Assembly (NCBI GenBank): GCA_963718375.1
Contig: CAVQZD010000007.1
Coordinates: 1 to 64,000 of the forward strand
DNA: 64,000 bases
Reading direction: 5' to 3'
From: RBG-16-64-13 sp963718375
GTDB taxonomy: Bacteria > Actinomycetota > Thermoleophilia > RBG-16-64-13
Under the pieces are notes generated by a model. It saw only the letters and a program-made list of their open reading frames with translations, ran no database searches and was not told where the DNA came from. A program made the position numbers and the translations under genes. Positions 32,784 through 42,001 of this stretch are shown piece after piece; the stretch's first letter is position 1, and each line of letters opens with the position of its first letter.

Positions 32784-34091
32784 TTGGGGAAAGTTCTGGA
32801 GACACGGCCGATCCGCGAGGATGAGTACGCGACCGTTCTCGAGCTGATTCGCGCGACCTTCGGCGAGGAGTCAACTGAGGAGGATGCAAGAGCCTCGGCG
32901 GCAGCCTTCCCCTTTGACAGATCGCTCGCGGTCTACGAGCGGGGGCGCATGGTGGCGACTTCGGCAGTCTACTCGATGGAGCTGACTGTACCGGGCGCAC
33001 AGTCGCTGCCCATGGGTGGAGTGACCTGGATATCCACCCTGCCCACGCACCGGCGTCGCGGATTCTTACGGCAACTACTCGCAGCCCATTCTGCCGACAT
33101 GCTCGAGCGCGGCGAGAGCGTCTCTGGCCTGGGAGCGTCTGAAGGCACCATCTACGGCCGCTTCGGGTACGGACCGTCCACCAGCACGCTCAGCTTCAGT
33201 GTCGAGCGCGCGCATTCTGCCTTCCGTACCGACTGGTCTGGGTCGAGCGGCGGCAGCCTCACGTTTCTGAGCGCGCAGGAAGCTGCCTCCGAGCTGCCCG
33301 GAATCTACGAATCCTTGAGGTTGCGCGTACCGGGCACGGTCAGCCGACCCAGCGGGCTGTGGGAGGCCTATTTCGCCGACCCCCCCAGTGAGCGCGACGG
33401 CGCGACGCGTGCGATGTACGTACTCCACCTGAACGGCGCCGGTGCACCCGACGGTTACGCAAGCTACCGGGTGAAACTGAACTTGAGCGGGTCGACATCT
33501 AGTAACGAGGTCAGGGTCATAGAGGTAGTCGCCCCAGACCCTGATTGCTACGCTTCTCTATGGCGGTATCTCTTGGATACAGACCTAGCCGAGACCGTCA
33601 CATGTGAACGCGGGCGTGTGGGCGAACCGCTGCGGTGGCTCCTTGCCGATCCTCGCCGATTTACGGTGAGCGCTCTCTCAGACTTCCTGTGGCTACGACT
33701 GCTGGATGTCCCTCGCGCCCTCTCTGCGCGCCGCTACGCGTCATCAGGGCCTCTTGTGCTGGAAGTCACGGACACGTTTCCTGACTCCAGGACCACGCGC
33801 TACGTCCTTGATACGGAGGAGGTCACCACCCTGACCGCCGCCGGCAGCGGGACGGGCGCCGGCCTCTCACCCGACAACGCCTTCACCCACGCCGCCACCT
33901 GTGCGACCACGACCGCCCCGGCGGATCTGGCGCTGGACGCCGGCGCCCTGGCTTGCGTGTACCTCGGGGGCACGAGTCTAGCCACCCTAGCGGCCGCCGG
34001 ACGAGCGCGCGAGCTCAAGCCGGGCGCGCTGACCCGCGCCGATGCCATGTTCCTGAGCGGCTCCGCGCCTTTCTGCGCGACCGAATTCTGA
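32784..34091 (+). CDS. Eis-like GNAT N-acetyltransferase
   Basis: This is a predicted acetyl-CoA-dependent N-acetyltransferase of the Eis type (two GNAT-like domains and a sterol-carrier-like C-terminal domain). The 435-aa protein has an N-terminal GNAT domain with SLPMGGVTWISTLPTHRRRGFLRQLL, whose RRRGFL segment binds acetyl-CoA. It then has GLGASEGTIYGRFGYGPST, and ends near a C-terminal Ala/Leu-rich domain. The start is TTG at 32784 with AGGAGG 5 nt upstream. It begins 9 bp after porB on the same strand, possibly cotranscribed, but no functional link is evident. Confidence 0.87.
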   Translation: MGKVLETRPIREDEYATVLELIRATFGEESTEEDARASAAAFPFDRSLAVYERGRMVATSAVYSMELTVPGAQSLPMGGVTWISTLPTHRRRGFLRQLLAAHSADMLERGESVSGLGASEGTIYGRFGYGPSTSTLSFSVERAHSAFRTDWSGSSGGSLTFLSAQEAASELPGIYESLRLRVPGTVSRPSGLWEAYFADPPSERDGATRAMYVLHLNGAGAPDGYASYRVKLNLSGSTSSNEVRVIEVVAPDPDCYASLWRYLLDTDLAETVTCERGRVGEPLRWLLADPRRFTVSALSDFLWLRLLDVPRALSARRYASSGPLVLEVTDTFPDSRTTRYVLDTEEVTTLTAAGSGTGAGLSPDNAFTHAATCATTTAPADLALDAGALACVYLGGTSLATLAAAGRARELKPGALTRADAMFLSGSAPFCATEF

Positions 34092-34120
34092 GCCGAGACC
34101 ATGCTTGACGAGGGACGCCT

Positions 34121-34771
34121 GTGAGTACGCAGCAAGAAGGGCACCACCACCACGCCGGGCACAACCCCGACTGGGCCGCCCGCATGGAGCGCTTGAACGA
34201 CACGGGCCGTTTGTCGAGCCAAGTCAGCGAGACTGACCTCGCTCGTCTGCTGTCGATCCGCGGCGATGAGGACGTTCTCGACCTGGGTAGCGGCACAGGC
34301 TTCTACACCGACCGCATCGCGCCTCTGACCACCGGTACTGTCTACGCGCTCGAGCTACTCCCCGAGATGCTGGTCCACTACCGCGACCGTGGGATACCGG
34401 ACAATGTGCGTCTGGTAACGGGAGACATGACCGCCCTGTCTGCGGGCGGATCGCCCGCTAGCGCGACCCTTGAAGCGCTCCCGGCGCGTGACCTAGCGCC
34501 GGAAACCATCGATGTCGCTATCACGATAGCCACCTGGCACGAGATCTACGGACGCCTCGACGTGGCAGGGGTAGCGAGGCTGCTGCGACCCGGTGGCCGC
34601 CTCATCATCGTCGACTGGCACAAGGACCCCGCTTCGTGGGACAACGGACCGCCCGAAGACGTGCGCTATTCGCCTGAAGAGGTCAAAGAGACGCTGACCT
34701 CACACTTCGCTGTGACCAAGGTCGAGAACGTCGGTGCGGCGATGTTCGCACTCACCGCCCGGCGCAACTAG
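34121..34771 (+). CDS. Class I SAM-dependent methyltransferase
   Basis: The substrate is unknown. The 216-aa protein has an N-terminal His-rich stretch (GHHHHAGHNPDWAARM), then the Rossmann motif VLDLGSGTGFYTDRIAP near residue 54. VYALELLPEMLVHYRDRGIP (motif II), RLVTGDMTAL and GGRLIIVDWHKDP follow. The His-rich N-terminus, followed by WAARMERLND, is typical of a methyltransferase group often found near metal or arsenic genes, but no such gene is here. Start GTG at 34121, 29 bp after the acetyltransferase gene. Confidence 0.88.
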   Translation: MSTQQEGHHHHAGHNPDWAARMERLNDTGRLSSQVSETDLARLLSIRGDEDVLDLGSGTGFYTDRIAPLTTGTVYALELLPEMLVHYRDRGIPDNVRLVTGDMTALSAGGSPASATLEALPARDLAPETIDVAITIATWHEIYGRLDVAGVARLLRPGGRLIIVDWHKDPASWDNGPPEDVRYSPEEVKETLTSHFAVTKVENVGAAMFALTARRN

Positions 34772-34828
34772 CCACCACCCGGCAGCGCGGCGCATCGCGG
34801 TGGGGGCCGGTCAATCCCCTGAGTCACC

Positions 34829-35254
34829 TCACTCATCCAGATCGATCTCCTCAGAACGTTGGCGCTTCAGCCGGCTATGCTGACGCTTCTGGCGCAGACG
34901 CTTCTGGTCCGCCGACGCAGGCACCCTCACAGGTGCACGCGGTGCGTTTTCGCTCAGCGCCTCACCGACCAGATCCGCCAGTCGCGCGACTGCGGCAGCT
35001 CGGTTTGCGAGTTGCGTCCGGTGCTTCTGGGACGACACCTGCAGAGAGCCTTCTTTGCTTATGCGTCCCGCGAGCCTTTCGCGCAAGAGCGCACGCTGGC
35101 TGTCCGCAAGGCTCGGGGAGGTGTCCACGTTCCAGAAGACCGTGACCCGAGTGTTCACCTTGTTGACGTTCTGCCCACCAGGACCGCTGCTGCGGGAAGT
35201 CGCGAACTCAAGCTCAGTCTCGGGGATATCCAGTTGTTCTGAGACACGCACCAC
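34829..35254 (-). CDS. arfB: ArfB-like peptidyl-tRNA hydrolase (ribosome rescue)
   Basis: ArfB frees ribosomes stalled without a stop codon by hydrolysing peptidyl-tRNA. The 141-aa protein has the RF-like catalytic motif RSSGPGGQNVNKVNTRV near residue 21 with GGQ intact. The basic C-terminal tail (KRLRQKRQHSRLKRQRSEE) is the part that inserts into the empty mRNA channel. No stop-codon recognition domain is present, so it is not RF1 or RF2. Convergent with the methyltransferase gene. Confidence 0.92.
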   Translation of the reverse strand: MVRVSEQLDIPETELEFATSRSSGPGGQNVNKVNTRVTVFWNVDTSPSLADSQRALLRERLAGRISKEGSLQVSSQKHRTQLANRAAAVARLADLVGEALSENAPRAPVRVPASADQKRLRQKRQHSRLKRQRSEEIDLDE

Positions 35255-35298
35255 CGACGACCTCCGCGTTCACAGACGAGCTCAGCCCCCACCTTCCC

Positions 35299-35685
35299 TT
35301 AGTGGGTATGCAGGATGCAGTGACCTGAGACCGCCGTCATGCCGTGCTCGGCACAGTAGTCCAGTGCCTCGCGCGACTCCGCCCCTGGCTGGAACCACAC
35401 GTGCGAGACCCCGGCCTCGTGGGCCTCTCTCACCACCTGCTGCCCCTTCTTGGGCGGGATGACTATCAGTACCCGCTCCACACACTCCGGCAGAGCGGCC
35501 AGGTTCGGGTAGCAGACCACGCCCTCGATCTCATCGACTTTGGGATTGACGGGGTATACCCGCTTACCCCGGCTGACCAGCTCGCGGAAGGTGATGTTGC
35601 CGAACTTGTTCCTACGCGGGGTGGCCCCCACGACCGCCCAACACTCGGCATCGACGAATTCCTTGAGCTCTCCTGAACCGACCAT
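35299..35685 (-). CDS. CoA-binding domain protein (YccU-like)
   Basis: This is a small CoA-binding Rossmann protein of unclear role. From the ATG at 35685 the product is 128 aa, with CWAVVGATPRRNKFGNITFR, RVYPVNPKVDEIEG, ERVLIVIPPKKGQQVVREA and HVWFQPGAESREALDYC, the family's conserved order. The frame stays open upstream to 35919 through the HAD gene, with no similarity, so the ATG is preferred; it has a G-rich region 4-11 nt upstream. It lies 20 bp after the HAD gene. Confidence 0.87.
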   Translation of the reverse strand: MVGSGELKEFVDAECWAVVGATPRRNKFGNITFRELVSRGKRVYPVNPKVDEIEGVVCYPNLAALPECVERVLIVIPPKKGQQVVREAHEAGVSHVWFQPGAESREALDYCAEHGMTAVSGHCILHTH

Positions 35686-35705
35686 ACGTGCCCCCCCTGG
35701 TCTCG

Positions 35706-36371
35706 CTACCGCCGTGAAGCGTGTAGGATCGCGGTCTGCGTGAGCCCTTCCATCGAGTCCAATACCACGTCGGCCAAGGCAACGGCCTCTCCTGACGCCG
35801 GAAACGCCGGATGAGGTATGGCGATGACCGCCATGCCCGCGGCATGCGCCGCCCTGAGGCCATTGGTGGAGTCCTCCACCGCCGCCGCCCGCGCCGGCTC
35901 GCTCCCCAGACGTCGGCAAGCCTCAAGATAAACGTCAGGTTGAGGTTTACCCACGCCCACTTCGTCCGAGGAGATGACCTGCAAAAAGTGCGCCCGCAGC
36001 CCCGTTATCTCGAGAAGATCTTCGATGAGTTCCAGCGGCGAAGACGAGGCCACGCCCAGCCGGTAGACGCGCGCCAGTGCGGCTATCGCCTCCGGCGCGC
36101 CCTTCATGACCTTGAGGTCCCGCTCACACTCAGCCCTGACCCCGTCCACGATACCCCGGTAGATGTCCTCGACCGGGAGGTCCACACCGTTGTTGTCACG
36201 CATAGCGGCCGCCCACTGCATCGAGCTGGCACCCATCACCTTGGGCGCGTCCACCTCTTCGTCCCAGTGGCCGCCATGCGCGGCAGCGAACACCCGGCGC
36301 ACGTCCCGCCAAGCCTGTTCGGTATCGACGATCACGCCGTCCATGTCGAAGACGATAGTGTCGATGTTCAT
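35706..36371 (-). CDS. HAD-superfamily hydrolase, beta-phosphoglucomutase-like
   Basis: This is a predicted phosphatase or phosphosugar mutase of HAD subfamily IA. From the ATG at 36371 the product is 221 aa, starting MNIDTIVFDMDGVIVDTEQ (motif I with the nucleophilic Asp). It has LGVASSSPLELIEDLLE (motif II region), VGKPQPDVYLEACRRLG (motif III Lys) and VEDSTNGLRAA (motif IV). No Shine-Dalgarno is seen. TAACCT ends 7 nt before the ATG, which would fit a leaderless transcript. The substrate cannot be told from sequence. Confidence 0.88.
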   Translation of the reverse strand: MNIDTIVFDMDGVIVDTEQAWRDVRRVFAAAHGGHWDEEVDAPKVMGASSMQWAAAMRDNNGVDLPVEDIYRGIVDGVRAECERDLKVMKGAPEAIAALARVYRLGVASSSPLELIEDLLEITGLRAHFLQVISSDEVGVGKPQPDVYLEACRRLGSEPARAAAVEDSTNGLRAAHAAGMAVIAIPHPAFPASGEAVALADVVLDSMEGLTQTAILHASRR

Positions 36372-36432
36372 CGGCAGTAGGTTAGCAGAGCCGAAAGGAC
36401 CGAGCCGCACAGGCGCGCGCGACCGGGGCCGC

Positions 36433-37659
36433 TCAAGGGAGGTCGGAAGGGTCTACCCCCTCATCGCCGCCGGAGTCTGCACGGTCCACCTCCGCAAACT
36501 TCGCCGCCATTGTCGGATTGCCCCGTGTCAGTCTCTTCAGTGTGACCTCCTGAGCCTTATCGTTGGCGAGGCGAAGGTTCCGGTCTGTGCCAAGAAGAGC
36601 GTCCTTCGTCTTCTGCAGGTGGTCGATGGACTTGTCGATCTCCTCGATCGCCATCTGGAACCGCCTAGAAGCGAGGTCATAGTTCTTACCGAAGGCGGCC
36701 TTGAAGGTATCGAGTTCCTTCTCGAAGTTGGTGATATCGATGTTCTGCGCTTTCACAAGCGCCAGCTCGTTCTTGTACGCCAGCGTATTCTGGGCGGCGT
36801 TTCGAAGCAAAGTGATCATCGGGATGAAGAACTGGGGGCGTATGACATACATCTTCGGGTAGCGGTGAGACACGTCCACGATGCCCGTATTGTAGAGCTC
36901 GTTGTCCGGCTCCAACAGCGAAACGAGTACAGCGTACTCGCAGCCTTTCTCTGTGCGGTCCTTGTCAAGCTCCTTGAAGAAGTCTTCGTTCTTCTTCTTG
37001 GTCGCCGTGGTGTCGCACTCGTTCTTCATCTCGAACATGATCGAGACGCACTCCGTGCACGCCTCGTCGGAGTCCCGGAAGACGTAGTCGCCCTTGCTCC
37101 CGCTGCTGCTGTCGTTGTCCTTCTCAAAGTAGGCCCGGGGGAAGGCGGTCGCGCGGATCTTGTTGAACTCGATCTCGCAGTGCTGCTCCAGCGTCTCGCC
37201 GACCATCTTGGTCGACAGCTTGGCCTTGAGGTCCTTCAAGCGTTCGATGGCGTCGTCGCGCTCCCTGATCTGGGTCTCGTACTTCTCTTTGAGCGATGAC
37301 TCCTTCAACTTGTGCTCGGTGTCTTTTGCCTCGAGATCGCGCCTGAGGTTGTCCCGCTCTTTCTCAACCTCACCCAGTGCCTCTTTGAGAGCCAGCTGCT
37401 TGGCAAGGTCCGCGCCCTTGAGTTCCGCCTTCAAGCGCTCGATCTCGGCTTGCCGGTTGGCAGCTTCCTTCTCCATCTCGCGGGCGACCCTAGTCTCCGC
37501 AAGTTCGACTGCGGTCTTCTTGTCCTGCTCGGCAAGCTCTGACCGCTCGCGCAGCGCCTGATTGAAGGCCTCATCTCGGACCTGACTTAGGATGTCCGCG
37601 TATCCGGCCTCGTCGATCTTGAACGTCTTCCCGCAGCTTGGGCATTTGATCTCATGCAT
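36433..37659 (-). CDS. DUF2130 coiled-coil protein
   Basis: The function is unknown. The 408-aa protein starts with a short zinc-finger-like segment HEIKCPSCGKTFKIDE, then a long charged coiled coil (about residues 30-165, rich in Glu, Lys and Arg). The DUF2130 domain follows, with GETLEQHCEIEFNKIRATAF and FEMKNECDTTATKKKNEDFF. The C-terminus returns to helices and an acidic tail. It stands alone between unrelated genes, and its base composition looks close to the surroundings. Confidence 0.85.
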   Translation of the reverse strand: MHEIKCPSCGKTFKIDEAGYADILSQVRDEAFNQALRERSELAEQDKKTAVELAETRVAREMEKEAANRQAEIERLKAELKGADLAKQLALKEALGEVEKERDNLRRDLEAKDTEHKLKESSLKEKYETQIRERDDAIERLKDLKAKLSTKMVGETLEQHCEIEFNKIRATAFPRAYFEKDNDSSSGSKGDYVFRDSDEACTECVSIMFEMKNECDTTATKKKNEDFFKELDKDRTEKGCEYAVLVSLLEPDNELYNTGIVDVSHRYPKMYVIRPQFFIPMITLLRNAAQNTLAYKNELALVKAQNIDITNFEKELDTFKAAFGKNYDLASRRFQMAIEEIDKSIDHLQKTKDALLGTDRNLRLANDKAQEVTLKRLTRGNPTMAAKFAEVDRADSGGDEGVDPSDLP

Positions 37660-37776
37660 GTCTTACCTCCCGCCAGGCCTCTTGCCTCACAACACCAAGT
37701 ATAGAGGCGCGGGCGGACGGGGAGGCCACCAGTGTACGTCTCGTAGAGGATGGAGAAGCGCGTGAAGGTCGAGCGA

Positions 37777-38376
37777 CTATCGCCACTCGATGTTCGTAGC
37801 GCACGCACGGGACCAGTAGAGGTACTCCACCATCGCTATCTCGGGCAGCAGTGCTCGGTGAAGCTGATAGGGGAGTGCCGCACGCACTTCATCTCCCGGA
37901 ACCAAGGTCCCAGACTCAAGTGCGGGTGCTATCGAGGTCGTCACTCCTTGGTCTCCGGCCCATCCACCCACCTCACCGGCGGTCATGAAGAAGTCACTCT
38001 GATCATACGCAAGGACGTCATCCCCAATGTTTCTGATGGTAACCATGCAGTAGACGACTACCGAGTCAGCAGCGCTCGCCAGAGCATCCACTGGTTGGGC
38101 GAGCGGGTCGACCCGAGGCGACTCAACCACGACCTGCATGAGCCCGTCCACCACGACCGGCTGACCCCATCTGGCATAGTAGGGGCCGAGAAATGGTGGC
38201 CCTTGATCGATGAGGGTATCTGAGACACCGACTGGACCGGTGCTGCTCACCTCCCGGACTGAGGAGGCGCATCCGACTAGGAACCAAAGAGCGCTTGCGA
38301 CCAACAGGGCCATGATAATGGCCAAAACTCCCAGCGCATGCGGGTGTTTGCGCTGGCCTCTCATTTCGACTCGCAT
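37777..38376 (-). CDS. Lipoprotein, possibly DUF4352-like
   Basis: The function is unknown. The 199-aa protein has a signal sequence ending in the lipobox LVGC (residues ~33-36). The mature part contains VVVYCMVTIRNIGDDVLAYD and SDFFMTAGEVGG, which resembles the beta-sandwich of DUF4352-type extracellular lipoproteins. The resemblance is moderate. It is downstream of two other exported proteins on the same strand. Confidence 0.6.
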   Translation of the reverse strand: MRVEMRGQRKHPHALGVLAIIMALLVASALWFLVGCASSVREVSSTGPVGVSDTLIDQGPPFLGPYYARWGQPVVVDGLMQVVVESPRVDPLAQPVDALASAADSVVVYCMVTIRNIGDDVLAYDQSDFFMTAGEVGGWAGDQGVTTSIAPALESGTLVPGDEVRAALPYQLHRALLPEIAMVEYLYWSRACATNIEWR

Positions 38377-38416
38377 GTGCGCTCGGCGGACTTCACCTCT
38401 CCCCCCGATCCTTCAG

Positions 38417-39445
38417 TCACCGAATGAGATGTGATCCTTCTGAGTAGGCTGAAACCACCCACTCACCGAGTGTGCCGTCCGCCAACCTCACTCGGATCAA
38501 GTATACGGGCTTGTAGTCGCTAATACCCATCGGAAGCGGTGCCGCGTAGTAGCCGAGCTGCACCTTTTCCACGCCCACTACGCGCACACTGTCAATAGTC
38601 GCTGTCGCCGGCGGTATCCCTCCACCCGTCTTCATGTCAGCTATCGCGGCGTCCACCTGTCGCAATTGCACTCGCCCTGCAGGGCGAGCGGCCTGCGCAT
38701 AGTGGTGCACTTCGATCACGTCGCCTTCCGGACCAACGACCACGTGCACTCTGGCCCCGGGTCCAACAATCGGTAGCCCATCAACCTCGGCCTCATACCA
38801 GACTCCCAGTGCCAAGTCAGATGTTCGGTCTGGTTGGCCAATCTTGCTCTGTGTGATGCTATGACTCGGCGAAGTACCTTGGTAGCGAACGCCCTCCAGT
38901 AGGCCAAGAGACTCCAGAGTCTTGTCAGCGATGCCCCGCGCCTCTTCGGGTCCAGGCAGTTCAATCTTGGCGCCCTGGCTGAACATGTCTTCCAGTTCAG
39001 CCACCGCATAGCGGTCGCACATGAGGAAGCAGTCGGCATCCTCCTTGCGCGGAAAGTGGATCCAAGACCGCGCATCTGAGACGCCTTCAGCGTCATACTG
39101 TCGCTCCTCATCAATCCCGAGCACATCGGCCACAGCTGATATCGACTCGGGCGTTGCAGCTTTGGTGGGCACAATCTCAAGAACATCCAGAGACGAAGGC
39201 GGCCTATAGCTCATGGCTGCTTCAGTCATTCTGACCTCTTCAACAACGAGCTTCTCTCCAACCGCGCCGAATGCCGGCTGATCAACAATAGCCTGGCTTT
39301 GCGAACTGCTCAAATGCCCGCGTTCAATCGACAGCCCAAACCCGAGACCCAATGCGACCGGCACTATGAGCAGCAATGAAACGACGAACCCACTCACCCT
39401 CGCGCGAAGGGAGAAACCGCCCCCTGCCGGCCAATGCGCGGGCAT
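38417..39445 (-). CDS. Membrane-anchored extracytoplasmic protein, unknown
   Basis: I do not recognise a family. From the ATG at 39445 the product is 342 aa, with one N-terminal membrane helix (FVVSLLLIVPVALGLGFGL) and a long extracytoplasmic part. The C-terminal half has alternating strands such as LALGVWYEAEVDGLPIVGPG, VHVVVGPEGDVIEV and KPVYLIRVRLADGTLGEWVV, which reads like PepSY-type or YycH-type repeats, but I cannot make the assignment firm. Its ATG overlaps the stop of the upstream DNRLRE protein (TGATG), so the two are translationally coupled. Confidence 0.7.
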   Translation of the reverse strand: MPAHWPAGGGFSLRARVSGFVVSLLLIVPVALGLGFGLSIERGHLSSSQSQAIVDQPAFGAVGEKLVVEEVRMTEAAMSYRPPSSLDVLEIVPTKAATPESISAVADVLGIDEERQYDAEGVSDARSWIHFPRKEDADCFLMCDRYAVAELEDMFSQGAKIELPGPEEARGIADKTLESLGLLEGVRYQGTSPSHSITQSKIGQPDRTSDLALGVWYEAEVDGLPIVGPGARVHVVVGPEGDVIEVHHYAQAARPAGRVQLRQVDAAIADMKTGGGIPPATATIDSVRVVGVEKVQLGYYAAPLPMGISDYKPVYLIRVRLADGTLGEWVVSAYSEGSHLIR

Positions 39446-41640
39446 CAATGCACAATCCCGTCGTGGCAGACATAGACGAGGCGGTTGACAACCCCGCCGT
39501 CCACATAGGGCTCTGGGTCAGCGTCAGACCAGCCGCCAGCATCGGGCAGATACTCGTGACGGTACTCAGGAGCATACATAGACACCGCTGTCCTCCCGTC
39601 CGGTTGCCATTCGTCACTTGCCGAATTGAACGCGTCAATGAAGTCTCTAACGTAGTATGGGTAGACTAGGCCCCTCAGATACCGAGCGTAGTGAGCACCC
39701 TGATCGGAGGCGACTGGGTCTGGGGTAGGATCGCCACCGGTATAGTGCATGGAATACAGCGTGCTGAACCCGCAGATGCCGTGGATGCCAGCCATTGACG
39801 CATAGTCTTGCCATAGGGCCTCAGGGCTGACTGCCAAGAACCATTCACAGGCAAAGACATAGGCCCACTCCAGATCGCAGTTTCCCCATCTGGCGAGGTA
39901 GTCGACCAGTCGGGTACTATGCTCATTCCCGGGAAATGTCAGATTGTTGAAGGTCCCGTGGTCAACGAAGACACCAAAGTCGACTGAGTCGAACCCTTCG
40001 CCAGCCTCGTCATCGGCGCCGTACCTGTCCGACATGTCGGCTGACGAGGCCTCGTGGAATTGCCTCTCCTTGCATTCCCACTCATACTTCGTGACGTAGC
40101 TGTCAAACTCACTTCCTGCCTGCAAGGTCGAACAAATACCCTGTGCGAAGTGATCAGCGCCATGGACTCCGTCGGTCAAGATGTCCTCTGACCACGCCCA
40201 GAAGCCTGCGGAGGTACGCGGGGTATAGTAGATCTTCAGCTCCGGCCTGTATGGGTAGCCATAGTTAGCAGAATAGAACCCTGTGGCGTACTGCTGACTT
40301 GACCGGGTGTCGACCAGTGTCCAGCCACAGTTGCCCCAGGCCCCACTGAGCCACTTCTTGACCGTGTAGGTGCTATCCATCTGCCACCAGCCATTGCCAG
40401 AATCGACGGCTTGAGTGGATTGGTACTCTGAGTCCCAGGCCACACCAGGCTTGTTGTTCCAGTTTGCAGTCGTCGATTCCCACCAAGAAGTGCAGGGATA
40501 GGCCCTCATGACCGGGCTGTCTCCATTGGCCTTCTTCAAGCGTATGTAGCAATGATCTATCCAGCCCGGGTCTATGCTCGCCCCCGTAAGGTTGAACCAG
40601 ATCAAGGTCCATCTCGTCCCGGTACCCGGATAGTAGCCGGTGCGAAGATTGACGTCACTGCCGTAGGTCGTTGTGGGAGTCCCACTACCGACCCACGTAT
40701 CCATTACGTTCGCACCAGTGATAATGATCGGCTCCACCGTGGGGTCAATAACTACCGGGAAGACTCGTGTGGGGTCATCCAGGAAGGCTCGCGAGAGCGT
40801 CAGCGTAAGCCGCATTTCACTGTCCGCTCCCTCTATTCTGCAGCGGATATCCTGGGTGGCCACCCCAGACCCATCGATAGCAGTGAGGTCACCCAAACGA
40901 AAGGTGGTCTCGCCCTTGTCGTCTACGAACGTGATCTGGCCATCGGATTCCCTAGCGGTCACCCCGTGCAATTGGAAATCGAAGGTGAACTCGTTCTGTG
41001 CGCTTCGGTCCTTGAGCACGACAGACTCCTTGACACCGGTGCCTGTTGCCGCGTATACGAGGTCCACTTGTGGGAAGAGATCTGGATAGCCCAAAGCATT
41101 ATCCGCAACCGTCGTGTTCGAGAGAGCCTGACTCCCGATCCGAAGGCCTGTGACCCCCTCCGACTGCTTAGCACCTGTGGGGCCAAAGGCAATCGACTTG
41201 CCCTTGTACTCAACGTCCACAAGACACGCACCCCCGGCTTCGCGTGCGAACCTTGCCGTGTAAATGTGGGCAGCGTTCCGATAGGCGTAGTCGATGCCAT
41301 CGACCTCGTTGGTTTCGGCGACGAGACGATTATCTACCTCCCGCCAGACCCCGTCTGCATCCTGGTAGTTGACCACGTCACCGTTGGTGACCCACTCCAC
41401 CTGGCCGTTTTGGAGCTCATAGGTCTTGGAAGTGGCGTCTCGTAGCTCTACCATCTCACGAACACGCGGCGGTTCCTGTTGACTCAGGGTATCAGGTGCT
41501 CCTTCGGCGGCAGCCACCCGGGTGCTCCCGACTCCGAGCACGGCACACAGGCCCAAGGCCACAAGAAGAATAGACGACACAAGAAGCGACCTGATGCGGA
41601 AGCGCACTCCCCCTACCCCCTTGCATCGACGGTTGTCCAC
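39445..41640 (-). CDS. Secreted DNRLRE / DUF6345-like protein
   Basis: This is a large secreted protein of unknown role. The 731-aa product has a signal sequence (SLLVSSILLVALGLCAVLG, ending near AAAEG). It then has a beta-rich region with RVFPVVIDPTVEP and a DNRLRE-type carbohydrate-associated domain at residues ~300-455 (VMDTWVGSGTPTTTYGSDVN, TLIWFNLTG, TANWNNKPG). A C-terminal domain follows, with FGVFVDHGTFNNLTFPG and WAYVFACEWFL, which resembles DUF6345. The start GTG 41640 could instead be GTG 41607, which has a G-rich ribosome site and puts the signal sequence at the N-terminus. It is coupled to the next gene. Confidence 0.75.
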   Translation of the reverse strand: MDNRRCKGVGGVRFRIRSLLVSSILLVALGLCAVLGVGSTRVAAAEGAPDTLSQQEPPRVREMVELRDATSKTYELQNGQVEWVTNGDVVNYQDADGVWREVDNRLVAETNEVDGIDYAYRNAAHIYTARFAREAGGACLVDVEYKGKSIAFGPTGAKQSEGVTGLRIGSQALSNTTVADNALGYPDLFPQVDLVYAATGTGVKESVVLKDRSAQNEFTFDFQLHGVTARESDGQITFVDDKGETTFRLGDLTAIDGSGVATQDIRCRIEGADSEMRLTLTLSRAFLDDPTRVFPVVIDPTVEPIIITGANVMDTWVGSGTPTTTYGSDVNLRTGYYPGTGTRWTLIWFNLTGASIDPGWIDHCYIRLKKANGDSPVMRAYPCTSWWESTTANWNNKPGVAWDSEYQSTQAVDSGNGWWQMDSTYTVKKWLSGAWGNCGWTLVDTRSSQQYATGFYSANYGYPYRPELKIYYTPRTSAGFWAWSEDILTDGVHGADHFAQGICSTLQAGSEFDSYVTKYEWECKERQFHEASSADMSDRYGADDEAGEGFDSVDFGVFVDHGTFNNLTFPGNEHSTRLVDYLARWGNCDLEWAYVFACEWFLAVSPEALWQDYASMAGIHGICGFSTLYSMHYTGGDPTPDPVASDQGAHYARYLRGLVYPYYVRDFIDAFNSASDEWQPDGRTAVSMYAPEYRHEYLPDAGGWSDADPEPYVDGGVVNRLVYVCHDGIVH

Positions 41641-42001
41641 GCTGCGCCCGGCTAGTTCCCTTCGGCGCGCACCACGCTCGTACTCGAGACTCCCTCGACT
41701 GCCAGCACCCTATCACGCCCCCCACGAGGACTTCAACCCGTAGGTTCTGATATGTGTCGCTCTCTAGCCGACACCACCACCCCAGACTGTCGCGCTTGTC
41801 CGCGAGCTTTGGCTGTACAGCGGCCTCGCTTCGATGCGCCGTCCTTGAGATCTGGCCCATCCTGAAGATAATCAACTGAACCAACGCCACGCCTTTGGGT
41901 CGCACGGTAGTGCCTCCCCGCGCGCAAGCCACGTTCCCAAGGAACGCGTCCATGCAACCGCCCGTCGTTTTCGATAGAATCCAGAGAAAAGGAGGCAGGC
42001 A
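41641..42001. other. Divergent intergenic region
   Basis: These 361 bp separate the secreted DNRLRE protein (minus) from guaB (plus). They hold the guaB ribosome site AAAGGAGG (41988-41995) and a candidate -10 box. I see no RNA gene, repeat or riboswitch, and short open frames here lack ribosome sites and family resemblance. Confidence 0.6.
41975..41980 (+). promoter_or_regulatory. Candidate -10 box of guaB
   Basis: TAGAAT lies 21 nt upstream of the guaB GTG, followed by the ribosome site AAAGGAGG. ATGCAA at 41952-41957 is a weak -35 at 17-bp spacing. Confidence 0.4.

Noticed and set aside
34772..34828. Possible terminator between the methyltransferase gene and arfB
   Set aside because: Only short CCACC/GGTGG arms with a long loop; no convincing stem or T-run.
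36163..37299. A 378-codon open frame on the plus strand opposite the DUF2130 gene
   Set aside because: It begins inside the HAD gene, lacks a ribosome site and reads as low-complexity Val/Leu-rich shadow sequence.
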